DNA of 64,000 nt from Clostridia bacterium (lineage in GTDB: Bacteria > Bacillota > Clostridia > Oscillospirales > Acutalibacteraceae), in the NCBI GenBank assembly GCA_017438845.1, contig JAFRUO010000008.1:62001-126000 (forward strand). Direction: 5' to 3'. The notes under the pieces were generated by a model, which was given only the letters and a program-made list of their open reading frames with translations, was not told the DNA's origin and ran no database searches. Below, piece after piece: positions 1 to 8,583 of the stretch. Numbering within the stretch: the first letter of the stretch is position 1; every line of letters begins with the position of its first letter. Made by a program: the position numbers and the translations under genes.

Positions 1-2
1 CG

Positions 3-524
3 GTCAAAATTGTAAAGGCACTGCCCGACAAGAATATTCTTTTTATTCCCGACTGCAACCTCGGTGCTTATGTTGCCGAGCAGCTTCCCGAAAAGAATAT
101 CAAGCTGCTTCAGGGCGGCTGTCCCGTACATGCCGCTGTTTCGGCTGACGAGGCAATCAAGGCGAAAAAAGAGCACCCGAATGCTCTTCTGCTCGTTCAC
201 CCCGAGTGTAAGGCTGAGGTTGTGAAGCTTGCCGACTACGTAGGCTCAACCTCGGGTATTATGGATTTTGCAGGCAAATCGGACTGCAGGGAATTTATTA
301 TCGGGACCGAGCTTTCAATTGCGGAGCACCTTCAGTATCAGTATCCCGACAAGATGTTCTACTATCTTTCGGACAAGCTTATTTGTAAAAATATGCGTCT
401 TAATACGCTTTATGATGTTTATAACGCTATCGTCGGCAGAAGCGGCGAGGAGATAATTCTTGACGGCAAAACAATTGCGGACGCACGCAAATGTATTGAC
501 GAAATGATTCGTTTAGGCGGTTGA
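3..524 (+). CDS. nadA: Quinolinate synthase NadA, 3' part (5' end outside window)
   Basis: The open frame runs in from the left edge and gives about 173 residues of a NadA C-terminal half. NadA condenses iminoaspartate with dihydroxyacetone phosphate to quinolinate in NAD synthesis, using a [4Fe-4S] cluster. Visible family segments are IPDCNLGAYVAEQ, a GGCPVH stretch with a cysteine, HPECKAEV with a second cysteine, ADYVGSTSGI and IIGTELSIAEHL. The usual third cluster cysteine may correspond to CKNMRLNTL near the end. The mnmA start follows within 3 bases of the stop, so the two are probably co-transcribed. The family assignment is firm; only the missing start is uncertain. Confidence 0.93.
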   Translation, partial: VKIVKALPDKNILFIPDCNLGAYVAEQLPEKNIKLLQGGCPVHAAVSADEAIKAKKEHPNALLLVHPECKAEVVKLADYVGSTSGIMDFAGKSDCREFIIGTELSIAEHLQYQYPDKMFYYLSDKLICKNMRLNTLYDVYNAIVGRSGEEIILDGKTIADARKCIDEMIRLGG

Positions 525-526
525 TA

Positions 527-1591
527 ATGGAAAAGGTTATGACAGGTATGAGCGGCGGCGTAGACAGCTCCGTCGCCGCTTTTCTTTTACTTAAAGAGGG
601 CTTTGAGGTTGTCGGAGTTACAATGAAGCTTTTTGACGGTGAGGAGGTTTCCGCACTGTCCGACAAAAGCTGTTGCTCGGTTGACGACGCAATTGACGCA
701 AAAAGAGTGTGCGCCGCGATGGGCATAAAGCACTATATGCTTAATATGAAGGACGACTTTAAGCGTGATGTTATCGACCGATTTGTTACGGCTTATCAGA
801 ACGGTGAAACTCCCAACCCCTGCATAGACTGCAACAAATATTTAAAGTTCGGGAAAATGCTTCGTCGTGCCTCCGAGCTCGGTATGGATTATATAGCCAC
901 GGGGCATTATTCGCGCGTTGAAAAGCAGGGGAGCAGGTATCTTCTGAAAAAGGCGGTTGACCCGAAAAAGGATCAGAGCTATGTGCTTTATTCGCTTACG
1001 CAGAGTCAGCTCTCAAGGCTGAAACTGCCGCTCGGCGCATACACTAAACAGCAGGTCAGGGAAATCGCCCTTGAAAACGGCTTTGTCAACGCCGAAAAGC
1101 ACGAAAGCCAGGACATCTGCTTTGTACCCAACGGCGACTATTACAGCTTTATTGAACGCTATACGGGGAAGTCCTATCCGCACGGAGATTTTGTGAACAC
1201 TGACGGCGAACGTCTCGGAGAGCACAAGGGGATAATCCGCTATACAGTAGGGCAGAGGAGAGGGCTCGGACTTGCCCTTCCCGAAAGTATGTACGTGCTT
1301 GAAAAGGATATTGAAAATAACAGGGTGATTCTCGGCTTTAATAACGACCTTTTTTCAAGGGAACTGACCGTTAAGGACATCAGCTTCACGGCTTGCGACA
1401 GACTTGACGGCGAAGAGCATCTGCTCGTCAAGGTGCGTTACAATCAGACCGAGCAGCCCGCTACGGTAATCCAGACCGGGGAAAACAGGTTGAAAATTAT
1501 TTTTGACGAGCCGCAAAGGGCAATCACAAAGGGGCAGGCGGCGGTTATTTATGACGGTGACACCGTTGTCGGCGGCGGTACAATAGAATGA
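527..1591 (+). CDS. mnmA: tRNA-specific 2-thiouridylase MnmA
   Basis: MnmA thiolates U34 of the wobble position in Lys, Glu and Gln tRNAs, taking sulfur from a cysteine desulfurase relay and activating the base with ATP. The N-terminus carries the PP-loop SGGVDSSVAA. The two catalytic cysteines appear in NPCIDCNKYLKFG (about residue 100) and SQDICFVPNGDY (about 200), followed by the C-terminal beta-barrel ending in GGGTIE. Length (354 residues) is normal. An in-frame TTG six bases upstream would overlap the nadA stop; I prefer the ATG at 527, which puts AGGCGG at a good distance and matches the usual family N-terminus. Probably translationally coupled to nadA. Confidence 0.96.
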   Translation: MEKVMTGMSGGVDSSVAAFLLLKEGFEVVGVTMKLFDGEEVSALSDKSCCSVDDAIDAKRVCAAMGIKHYMLNMKDDFKRDVIDRFVTAYQNGETPNPCIDCNKYLKFGKMLRRASELGMDYIATGHYSRVEKQGSRYLLKKAVDPKKDQSYVLYSLTQSQLSRLKLPLGAYTKQQVREIALENGFVNAEKHESQDICFVPNGDYYSFIERYTGKSYPHGDFVNTDGERLGEHKGIIRYTVGQRRGLGLALPESMYVLEKDIENNRVILGFNNDLFSRELTVKDISFTACDRLDGEEHLLVKVRYNQTEQPATVIQTGENRLKIIFDEPQRAITKGQAAVIYDGDTVVGGGTIE

Positions 1592-1612
1592 TACAGCAAA
1601 TCGGGATTTGTC

Positions 1613-1805
1613 AAAAGAGGCTTCCCCTTGAGGGGAAGCTGTCACCGCAGGTGACTGATGAGGTGGAGAGTAATCGATAACGCCACTTCGTGGCTACACC
1701 TCATCCACCGCAAGCGGTCCCCCTTTTTTCTCCGAAAACAGGAAACCCTCTGTCTGCTTCGCAGACATCTCCCTTAAAAAGGGAGTCACCTCAAGGAGAA
1801 GGCTT
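1613..1805. repeat. Dispersed palindromic intergenic repeat, copy 1
   Basis: Non-coding stretch after mnmA built of hairpin modules. The left part has CTTCCCCTTGAGGGGAAG, then GCTGTCACCGCAGGTGAC and TGATGAGGTGG; the right part, read on the minus strand, has GGTGACTCCC, GGGAGATGTC and GACAGAGGG. The same modules occur at 27.4, 57.8 and 63.9 kb. No protein is encoded. It resembles the REP/MITE-like dispersed repeats common in gut Clostridia; the family identity is inference. Confidence 0.7.
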
Positions 1806-1842
1806 ATTCTGAATGACAAACTCTTATTTGTTGATAGAAATA

Positions 1843-1879
1843 AATACAGCGGCTGAATTTTTTACTCAGCCGCTGTATT
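1843..1879. terminator. Bidirectional rho-independent terminator
   Basis: A perfect 14-bp stem (AATACAGCGGCTGA with its complement) and a loop of about 9 bases, followed by a T run on the plus strand and a T-rich stretch on the minus strand. It sits just past the DUF2461 stop and probably ends transcription from both sides. Confidence 0.85.
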
Positions 1880-1882
1880 TTT

Positions 1883-2560
1883 TTATTTATTCGTCCTGTC
1901 AACCTTAGCTTCTGCTTTCATAAGAAAATCGTACACGGGTTTAAGCTCGATAAAGCGTTCGCCTATAACATCGGCAAGCTTGTCGCTGAAGAGTAAATCA
2001 AAGTCCTTGCTTTCGACTATCGCACAGAAATCCCTGATATTAAGAAAGGGCAAATCCTTTTTGTCTGCGTCGGGAAAGCGGTTTTTCTTATACGGGTTGG
2101 TCTGAATGACGACCTCGGGTAGCTTTTGAAGCGTCCTTCTTGCCTTGAGGTAGCTTTTGTCGTGCTTTAATACAAGCTCTCTTAACGCCTCAATGCTCTT
2201 TGTGTCAGCCTTATAGTAGCCGACACCGTAGGTAAAGCCTCTCGGTGAAAAGTCAAAGAAATAGCAGGGAAGTCCCTCGTACAAATCCTTCCCGTGCATA
2301 AAGCAGTACCAGACATTATCTCTGAAGGTGGTTTTGTCCTTCGTAAAGCGTGTGTCCCTGTATATTCTTGAATGTCTTTTCGGGTTACAGCTGAGCGTGG
2401 GATCAATCTGCTCAATATAAGGCTGCATATTCGCAATGAACTCACGAAACGGCTCGAGCACGAGCTTTTTGTGCTCCTCCTTGTGCTCGCGGTACCATTC
2501 CTTTGAATCCTTTATTCTGTTTTCAAATAAAAAATCAAGCGCCTGCGGTGTAATGTTCAT
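1883..2560 (-). CDS. DUF2461 domain protein
   Basis: A 225-residue soluble protein that fits the DUF2461 (TIGR02453) family by its layout: an N-terminal ALDFLFENRIKDSKEWYREHK segment, the RIYRDTRFTKDKTTFRDN block near residue 65, and an aromatic FDFSPRGFTYGVGYYK segment near 105. Family members are widespread and have no established biochemical role. The ATG follows GGAG at good spacing. A TTACAA-17-TATAAT promoter lies about 25 bases upstream, so it is probably monocistronic. Function unknown. Confidence 0.85.
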   Translation of the reverse strand: MNITPQALDFLFENRIKDSKEWYREHKEEHKKLVLEPFREFIANMQPYIEQIDPTLSCNPKRHSRIYRDTRFTKDKTTFRDNVWYCFMHGKDLYEGLPCYFFDFSPRGFTYGVGYYKADTKSIEALRELVLKHDKSYLKARRTLQKLPEVVIQTNPYKKNRFPDADKKDLPFLNIRDFCAIVESKDFDLLFSDKLADVIGERFIELKPVYDFLMKAEAKVDRTNK

Positions 2561-2583
2561 AAGCTTCTCCGTTGTTTTTTTAT

Positions 2584-2612
2584 ATTATACTACCATTCCG
2601 TCTGTATTGTAA
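2584..2612 (-). promoter_or_regulatory. Sigma-A-type promoter for the DUF2461 gene
   Basis: On the minus strand TTACAA (2612-2607), a 17-base spacer and TATAAT (2589-2584), upstream of the start at 2560. Confidence 0.65.
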
Positions 2613-2645
2613 GTATTTTTGTTGGTGTATTTTCACAAAAATTTA

Positions 2646-2674
2646 TTGAAATAAAATAATCGTTGTGGTAATAT
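2646..2674 (+). promoter_or_regulatory. Sigma-A-type promoter for the M28 peptidase
   Basis: TTGAAA, 17-base spacer, TAATAT, ending 34 bases before the ATG at 2708, which has a GGAGGG ribosome binding site. Confidence 0.6.
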
Positions 2675-2707
2675 ATACTTGATATTAAAAAATCGGAGGG
2701 ATAGGTT

Positions 2708-3964
2708 ATGGATTTAAGTAAAGTAATCGCAAGAAAAGACGACGCCGCACAGTATATGATTGATGAAATCACTCATATCTGTAAGGACTTCCCGACAAGG
2801 AGCCCCGGCACCGAGGGCGAAAAGCAGGCAGCCGAGTATATGGAGGAAACCCTCAAGGATCTCGGTTGTACCGAAACAAAGCTTGAATCGTTCAAGGAAA
2901 ACCCCGGCTCGTTCTTTGGCTGGATTTACATTACAATCACGCTTGTGCTCTGCTCAATAGCACTTTATTTCGTTTTTCCCTTGGCATCGGTAATAATGAT
3001 TGCCTTCGGTCTGTTCGTTGCGTTTATGCAGTTCGGACTTTACAAGAAGTTTGTTGACCGTTGCTTTAAGGAAAAGACCGGCACAAACCTTACGGCAATA
3101 AAGCCTCCTAAGGGCGAGGTTAAGAGAAGGCTCGTTTTCAACGGCCATATTGACGCCGCATGGGAATGGCCCGTTAACTATGCACTCGGCGGAGTAGGCT
3201 TTGAAGGTCACGCCATTATCTGCGCGATCGGCGCTGTTTTCTATATCGTTATTTCAATCCTTTATATGGCAAAATACGGTCTTTCGGGCTTGCTTCTCAA
3301 CTCCGAGCTTTCCTATGCAACTGCACCGTGGTTTGTTAAGGCGGCATACTGGGGACTTCTCTTTATCCCGTTTGAGTTCGGTCTTTACTTTATGTGGAAC
3401 GAAAAGAGAATTGTTGACGGCGCCAACGACAACCTTACAGGCTGCTATATGGGCATTGCAGTCCTTAAGTACCTCAAGGAAGAGGGAGTTGAGCTTGAAA
3501 ACACCGAGCTTGTCGTTGTAAACTGCGGCTCTGAGGAAGCGGGACTTCGCGGCTCAAAGGCGTGGAGCGAGGCTCACAAAGGAGAGTGGCAGGATGTTCC
3601 GACCTTCTTCTTCTCATACGACACGATTTATGACCCCAAATACCTTATGGTTAACTACCGTGACCTTAACGGTACGGTTAAATCCGACAAGGATGTTTCC
3701 GACCTTTTCTTAGAGGCGGCGCAGGCTATCGATGTACCGATTAAGAAGGGCTGGGTTCCTCCGCTCGGCGGCGCAACCGACAACGCAGCCTTCTGTCAGG
3801 CAGGCTTCCGTTCAACGGGTATCACGGGTCTTAACCACAAGCTTGAAGATTACTACCACACCAGAAGAGATACATATGACAATATGAATCCCGAAGGACT
3901 TGCAAATTGCTTCGCAGCTTCCGTTAAGGCACTTGAAATGTTTGATGACGGCGCAAAGCAGTAA
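2708..3964 (+). CDS. Membrane-associated M28-family zinc metallopeptidase
   Basis: A 418-residue protein with the dinuclear-zinc aminopeptidase fold of family M28. The ligand motifs are visible in order: GHIDA (about residue 147), GANDNLTG (about 238), SEEAGLRGS (about 275) and YYHTRRDT (about 392). Between the N-terminal segment and the first motif lie two hydrophobic stretches (about 68-106), and two or three more lie between the first and second motifs (about 170-230). The catalytic parts are therefore threaded around membrane segments rather than preceded by a signal peptide. Substrate unknown; peptides are the family default. It has its own promoter and a terminator right after it. Confidence 0.85.
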   Translation: MDLSKVIARKDDAAQYMIDEITHICKDFPTRSPGTEGEKQAAEYMEETLKDLGCTETKLESFKENPGSFFGWIYITITLVLCSIALYFVFPLASVIMIAFGLFVAFMQFGLYKKFVDRCFKEKTGTNLTAIKPPKGEVKRRLVFNGHIDAAWEWPVNYALGGVGFEGHAIICAIGAVFYIVISILYMAKYGLSGLLLNSELSYATAPWFVKAAYWGLLFIPFEFGLYFMWNEKRIVDGANDNLTGCYMGIAVLKYLKEEGVELENTELVVVNCGSEEAGLRGSKAWSEAHKGEWQDVPTFFFSYDTIYDPKYLMVNYRDLNGTVKSDKDVSDLFLEAAQAIDVPIKKGWVPPLGGATDNAAFCQAGFRSTGITGLNHKLEDYYHTRRDTYDNMNPEGLANCFAASVKALEMFDDGAKQ

Positions 3965-3977
3965 TTAAACCAAAATG

Positions 3978-4002
3978 AAAAGCTCCCTAAAAGGGAGCTT
4001 TT
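3978..4002. terminator. Terminator between convergent genes
   Basis: AAAAGCTCCC, TAAAA loop, GGGAGCTTTT followed by T residues. It serves the M28 gene and, read the other way, the rubrerythrin-like gene. Confidence 0.85.
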
Positions 4003-4013
4003 TTATATGCTTT

Positions 4014-4400
4014 TTATTTTTTTGAAAGGCTTTTCATTTTGTCGCCGTGCCTGTATTCGTCAAACATTATTTCCTCAAGCTCCGGGTAATCGGCTATGTA
4101 AGGACGGTAACCCTTGCCGCCCATATACTCTCCCTGAGCAACGCCGAAAAGGGAAATGCGTCGGGGCATAAACTTATAGAGCTTTTGCACCGTGTTTCCG
4201 AGCGTCTCATCGGGCTTTAAGTCCTTCCCGGTATATTTTGAAAGAATTGCAGCGTGCTTGCCCTCATCCTTTGCCGCCTCAAGAAAAGCCTCCTTTTCCT
4301 CGGGCGTTTTTGCAATTTCGGCTAATTTTCTGTACATATAAACTGCATCAAGCTCTCCCTGCTGAAAGCCGACGAATTTATTATAAACTTCTTTATCCAT
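4014..4400 (-). CDS. Rubrerythrin-like ferritin-fold protein
   Basis: A 128-residue helical protein with ferritin-like diiron motifs: a glutamate in FQQGELDAVYMYRKLAE (helix 1), EEKEAFLEAAKDEGKHAAIL (helix 2, E-x-x-H type), and E/H residues in FDEYRHGDK near the C-terminus. It has no rubredoxin domain. Such short rubrerythrin relatives take part in peroxide defence in anaerobes, but the redox partner is unknown. The ATG is preceded by CGGAGG and by a TTGACA-17-TATACT promoter. The call to the ferritin-like superfamily is sound; peroxidase activity is inference. Confidence 0.8.
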   Translation of the reverse strand: MDKEVYNKFVGFQQGELDAVYMYRKLAEIAKTPEEKEAFLEAAKDEGKHAAILSKYTGKDLKPDETLGNTVQKLYKFMPRRISLFGVAQGEYMGGKGYRPYIADYPELEEIMFDEYRHGDKMKSLSKK

Positions 4401-4426
4401 AAAGCGCCTCCGTTTTGTTTTCTATT

Positions 4427-4455
4427 AGTATAAAAAAATAACCCGCGTTTGTCAA
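4427..4455 (-). promoter_or_regulatory. Sigma-A-type promoter for the rubrerythrin-like gene
   Basis: Minus strand: TTGACA (4455-4450), 17-base spacer, TATACT (4432-4427). A near-consensus match. I see no PerR-like palindrome in it. Confidence 0.75.
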
Positions 4456-4564
4456 TTATAATTAATGTTAATAAACAAATATTATTATGTGTTCAGTTCT
4501 TTAGCTTCGCTTTAGATTTGAGTGATAAAATGCAGACATCACAAAAAGAAAGCGAGGATTTAAA

Positions 4565-7018
4565 ATGAAAAAAACAGGAAAAAAACTATCCGCATGGTTT
4601 TTAAGCGCATTAATGCTGGTGCTTGTCTTGCCTATACAAGTGTTTGCAGCAGATGCTGATAACGAATCAATTTTTACTTTTTCCGATTCGGATATTTCAG
4701 TTGAAACTGTAAGCGGTTCGGGCTATAAAATCAGTGGTACCGACCTTACTATTAACGCTTCGGGAACCTATACTGTAACAGGAAGCTGTTCGGAGGGAAG
4801 TATTACAGTAAAAAAAGGAACTACGGATGTGACTCTTATTTTAGAGGATTTAACGCTTGCCTCGAGTTCTACTGCTCCGGTTTCCCTTAATAAAACAACA
4901 CAAACAAATATAATAGTCAAAGGTAATGTCACCTTGACCGACAACGAGGATCCCGCAAACGAAAGCTCTTCGGATACTGAAATAGCAGACGCTTTTGAGG
5001 GTGCCGTAATCAAGGTAAAAGCAGGCTCAACGCTTGATATCGGCGGTGACGGTAAACTGACTGTTGACGGTTCAGCTTGTAAAAACGGTATAAAAGGTGC
5101 ATCAACAGCTGCAATAAGCATCAATGACAGTGTTAACCTTTTAGTAAAAGCTAATAATAACGGAATAGCGAGTGACGGCAGCGTTGTTATTAACGGAGGA
5201 ACAATAAATATTACCGCTGTAAATGACGGTTTAAAGTCAGAGCCCGATGAGGATGACACTGAATCTGACGGCATAATTACTGTTAATTCGGGCAGCCTTA
5301 CAATAAATGCACAGGGCGACGGTATTCAAGCAAGCGGTAATATATATTTAAACGGAGGAACCGTCAATATTACCGGTGATGAGGACGCCGTTCATTCAGG
5401 AGAATCAATCACAGTAAACGCAGGCACTTATACTATCAATTCAGTAAATGACGGTATCCAGGCAGAACAGAATCTTACAATTAATTCCGGTACATTTAAT
5501 ATCACAACCTTCGGCGGTTATAAAATGGCATCATCTCTTGGTGACAACTCTGCTAAAGGTCTTAAAGCAAGCACCAATTCAGAGGATGCTGATACATCAA
5601 CATCAACTAACACGCTGACAATTAACGGCGGAAGCTTTACTCTGAACTGTGCAGATGATGCAATTCATTCAGATGCATATATTGCCATTTTAGGCGGAAA
5701 CTTCAATATTCAGACCGGAGACGATGCAGTGCATGCCGATACTACGTTAAACCTCGGCGCAAGCGGGGGATATGACAGTAAAATACAAATGACTGTCACA
5801 ACCTGTTATGAGGGACTTGAAGCAGGTACGGTTAATATCTATTCGGGGTATTACGATATTACCTCTTCCGATGACGGAATAAACGCGGCAGGCGGAAGTA
5901 CATCCGGTACAAATAATCAGCAAGGCAACGATAGATTTAACCCCGGTGGCAGATTCCCGGGAGCAGGAGGAACACCTCAGCCGACCAATCAGAGCAGTTC
6001 CGATTATTCTATCAATATTACAGGCGGACATATACGGGTAAACGCTGCAGGTGACGGAATTGACTCAAACGGAAATCTTAATATCACGGGAGGATATATA
6101 GTAGTTTTCGGTATGCAGGCAGGCGGAGATAATGAGCCCTTTGACTATGACGGTAGCTTTACATTAAACAATGCAACGGTGTTTGCCGCAGGCAGCAGAG
6201 GCATGGGTGTAAAAATACCCAATTCCACAAACCAAAAATATGTTTATTCTACTTCAAGTATTTCAAGCGGAAAGACGGTAAATATTAAAAACGGAAGTAC
6301 GACAGTTTTCAATATTAAAGCACCTAAAGCGTTAAACTATGTTTTCTATTCGTCACCGAGTGTAACCTCAAGCTATAAAATAAGCTCTGATAATTCATCA
6401 GTTATATCCGCACTCCTTCCCGGAGAGCAGGCGGCGTCTGACAGTCTTTATCCTGATGTTAAAGAGGGTGCATGGTATTACACTCCTGTGATGTATGTAA
6501 GTGAGCTCGGATATTTCAGCGGTTATTCAAACGGATATTTCGGACCTGCCGATATACTTCAGAGACAGGACTTTGTTGTAGCGCTTGCAAGGATAGCAGG
6601 AGCGGATTTGTCATCATATTCAAATACCGAGGTGAAATTTACAGATGTAAAGAGCGGTGCTTATTACAGCGCGGCGGTCGCATGGGCGCTTGACAACGGA
6701 ATTGTTTCGGGCTATCAAAACGGAAAATTCGGCGTAGGCGATAGTCTTACACGAGAACAGCTTTGTACAATTCTTTGCAATTATCTTAACTATAAATCGG
6801 TAGATACATCCCTTTCAAATGAAATTGACACAATTTTATCAGGATATAAGGATGCTTCAAACATAAGCAACTTCGCTCTCTCAAGCGTAGCATATTGCGT
6901 TGAAAACGGTATTGTTATGGGCACTGATTCCGTTACCCTTTCACCTGTTAAGGGTGCAAGTCGTGCCGAAATTGCAACAATTCTTATGAGAATGTCACAA
7001 GCAGGTCTTTTAGGATAA
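4565..7018 (+). CDS. Secreted beta-helix carbohydrate-binding (DUF4353-type) protein with SLH anchor
   Basis: An 817-residue surface protein. Residues 1-29 form a signal peptide (KKTGKKLSAWF, hydrophobic core, VFAADA). Residues about 30-610 hold many short beta-helix coils built on variations of GGTxNITxxxDGI and VNSGSLTINAQGDGIQASG, like the DUF4353/Cthe_2159 family; characterized members bind cellulose or acidic polysaccharide and calcium. A Gly/Pro-rich insert (FNPGGRFPGAGG) breaks the helix near residue 460. From about 627 to the end are three SLH motifs, which bind pyruvylated cell-wall polymers. The N-terminal part is more AT-rich than the neighbouring housekeeping genes. It likely attaches cells to plant or host glycans. 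Confidence 0.85.
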   Translation: MKKTGKKLSAWFLSALMLVLVLPIQVFAADADNESIFTFSDSDISVETVSGSGYKISGTDLTINASGTYTVTGSCSEGSITVKKGTTDVTLILEDLTLASSSTAPVSLNKTTQTNIIVKGNVTLTDNEDPANESSSDTEIADAFEGAVIKVKAGSTLDIGGDGKLTVDGSACKNGIKGASTAAISINDSVNLLVKANNNGIASDGSVVINGGTINITAVNDGLKSEPDEDDTESDGIITVNSGSLTINAQGDGIQASGNIYLNGGTVNITGDEDAVHSGESITVNAGTYTINSVNDGIQAEQNLTINSGTFNITTFGGYKMASSLGDNSAKGLKASTNSEDADTSTSTNTLTINGGSFTLNCADDAIHSDAYIAILGGNFNIQTGDDAVHADTTLNLGASGGYDSKIQMTVTTCYEGLEAGTVNIYSGYYDITSSDDGINAAGGSTSGTNNQQGNDRFNPGGRFPGAGGTPQPTNQSSSDYSINITGGHIRVNAAGDGIDSNGNLNITGGYIVVFGMQAGGDNEPFDYDGSFTLNNATVFAAGSRGMGVKIPNSTNQKYVYSTSSISSGKTVNIKNGSTTVFNIKAPKALNYVFYSSPSVTSSYKISSDNSSVISALLPGEQAASDSLYPDVKEGAWYYTPVMYVSELGYFSGYSNGYFGPADILQRQDFVVALARIAGADLSSYSNTEVKFTDVKSGAYYSAAVAWALDNGIVSGYQNGKFGVGDSLTREQLCTILCNYLNYKSVDTSLSNEIDTILSGYKDASNISNFALSSVAYCVENGIVMGTDSVTLSPVKGASRAEIATILMRMSQAGLLG

Positions 7019-7039
7019 CTCGGTTCAAGCCTGCAAAAA

Positions 7040-7062
7040 AGCCTTCCCTATTAGGGAAGGCT
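7040..7062. terminator. Bidirectional terminator
   Basis: AGCCTTCCC, TATTA loop, GGGAAGGCT, flanked by A and T runs, between the convergent SLH and ECF genes. Confidence 0.85.
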
Positions 7063-7066
7063 AATT

Positions 7067-7642
7067 TTATGCGTCTATTTTTTCTTTCCTGCCGATTTTG
7101 ATTAATCGCGCAATCGACGGACTGAACACAAGGTTTACGGCAAGCTCTATAAGGAAGTTAATACCTACCATCGAAACGATAATATACTTCAATGAGCTTG
7201 TGCCTTCGCCTGCCCACGACTGAATGGTCGGCATAAAGAAGGCGAAACAGCCGAGCACAAAAACTCCCGTGTTGACAATCGGGGTAAAAATTCCCGAAAC
7301 ATAGGTCGCAAGCGTGTCGTTCTTCTTTTTAAGAAGGTCGTACACAAGACCGGATGTAAAGCCTGCAAGTATGCCCTTGAGCATTACCGTGATGACTGTG
7401 CCGACAATAGTAACTGCCATAAACGGAGCCGCGTCGCCCGAAAGTAATACCATTAAACCGAACACGCCGCCAAGCCAGGCTCCCGCCCATTTTCCGTACA
7501 GTGCCGCACCGACTACTATCGGAACAAGTGCAAGAGTGATTGAGAACGGACCGATTTTGATGGTTGAGGCTACAAGCTGTAATACAACTACCAAAGCTGT
7601 CAGCAAGCCCAACATCACAAGTCGTTTTGTTTTTTTTGACAT
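7067..7642 (-). CDS. ECF transporter substrate-binding (S) component, probably for pantothenate
   Basis: A 191-residue membrane protein with about five to six hydrophobic segments. The N-terminus (KKTKRLVMLGLLTALVVVLQLVAS) and the KIGPFSITLALVPIVVGAALYGKWAGAWLG segment are typical of ECF S components. These bind a vitamin and dock on the shared EcfA/A'/T module. It lies 68 bases downstream of coaX on the same strand, which points to pantothenate, the CoaX substrate (inference from context). No EcfA or EcfT gene is in the window, as expected for a group II ECF system. The start has a strong AGGAGG. Confidence 0.78.
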   Translation of the reverse strand: MSKKTKRLVMLGLLTALVVVLQLVASTIKIGPFSITLALVPIVVGAALYGKWAGAWLGGVFGLMVLLSGDAAPFMAVTIVGTVITVMLKGILAGFTSGLVYDLLKKKNDTLATYVSGIFTPIVNTGVFVLGCFAFFMPTIQSWAGEGTSSLKYIIVSMVGINFLIELAVNLVFSPSIARLIKIGRKEKIDA

Positions 7643-7710
7643 ATATATTCCTCCTTGCTGTCTCCCCGAAATCGGGTGAGGCGCAAAATTTAGAACAAAG
7701 TTATTAAGTT

Positions 7711-8472
7711 TTAAGCGTTTTTCTTATATACCTCAAGAAGCCCCTTTAAGATAAGGTCTTTGTCGTAGACAATGTCGTGCTTGCACTCCTCTATTATGAA
7801 CGAGGCAAGACCGCCTGTTGCGACTATCGTCCGAGGCTCGCCGAGCTCCTCAATCATTCGGTCGATGATACCGTCAAGCATACATGCCGTACCGATAATC
7901 GAGCCCGACTGCATACATTCGACAGTGTTCTTTGCACAAACCCTTGACGGGGCATTGAGCGCAATTGTCGGCAGCTGAGAACTGGTGTCGGTAAGCGCTT
8001 TTAAGGATATTTCAACTCCGGGGGCAATCATACCTCCGAGGAAGGTTTTGTTTTCGTCAACTGCGTAAATCTTTGAAGCGGTGCCGAGGTCGATTACAAG
8101 CGCGGGCAGGGGGTAGGAGGTGATTGTGCCGACAGCTCCTGCGGCAAGGTCTGCGCCGAGAAAAGCGGGGTTGTCAATTGCGATGTTAAGTCCCGTCTTA
8201 ACTCCGGGCGCTAAAAGCACCACCTTACCGTAACGCATTTTAACTGCGTCAACTACCGTGTTTGTAAGCTCGGGAACAACGGAGCTTACTGCGGCGCCTT
8301 CAATTGCGCTTTCGTCAAAGTCGTGAAGGCTGAAAATATTTGAGAAGTCAATTGCATACTGCTCGGGCGTTTTTTCCCTCTGTGTTGCGATTCTCGAAAT
8401 AAGCTTGATTTCTTCGCCGTCAAAAACTCCGAAGGTTATATTAGTATTTCCGATGTCAATCGTCAATATCAT
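7711..8472 (-). CDS. coaX: Type III pantothenate kinase CoaX
   Basis: CoaX phosphorylates pantothenate in the first step of CoA synthesis and is insensitive to CoA feedback. The 253-residue protein starts with the phosphate-binding DIGNTNITFGVFDG. It has the LVIDLGTASKIYAVDE motif near 125, GGMIAPGVEISLKALTDTSSQLP near 145 and TGGLASFI near the C-terminus, all in family order. The first gene of a two-gene operon with the putative pantothenate ECF component. A TTGCAT-17-TATAAT promoter lies just upstream. Confidence 0.93.
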   Translation of the reverse strand: MILTIDIGNTNITFGVFDGEEIKLISRIATQREKTPEQYAIDFSNIFSLHDFDESAIEGAAVSSVVPELTNTVVDAVKMRYGKVVLLAPGVKTGLNIAIDNPAFLGADLAAGAVGTITSYPLPALVIDLGTASKIYAVDENKTFLGGMIAPGVEISLKALTDTSSQLPTIALNAPSRVCAKNTVECMQSGSIIGTACMLDGIIDRMIEELGEPRTIVATGGLASFIIEECKHDIVYDKDLILKGLLEVYKKNA

Positions 8473-8500
8473 AAAATCACTGCCTTTTTTGGTTTGTTCT

Positions 8501-8529
8501 ATTATAGCCTAAACAGAATAAAAATGCAA
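8501..8529 (-). promoter_or_regulatory. Sigma-A-type promoter for coaX
   Basis: Minus strand: TTGCAT (8529-8524), 17-base spacer, TATAAT (8506-8501), about 28 bases before the coaX start. Confidence 0.7.
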
Positions 8530-8533
8530 CAAA

Positions 8534-8562
8534 AAAGCGGATTTGAATAACAAACCCGCTTT
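8534..8562 (-). terminator. Terminator of the surface-protein gene
   Basis: On the minus strand AAAGCGG, a loop of about 15 bases, CCGCTTT and a T run, just past the stop at 8584 and before the coaX promoter. Confidence 0.7.
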
Positions 8563-8583
8563 AATTTATATTTTGGTAATTTA

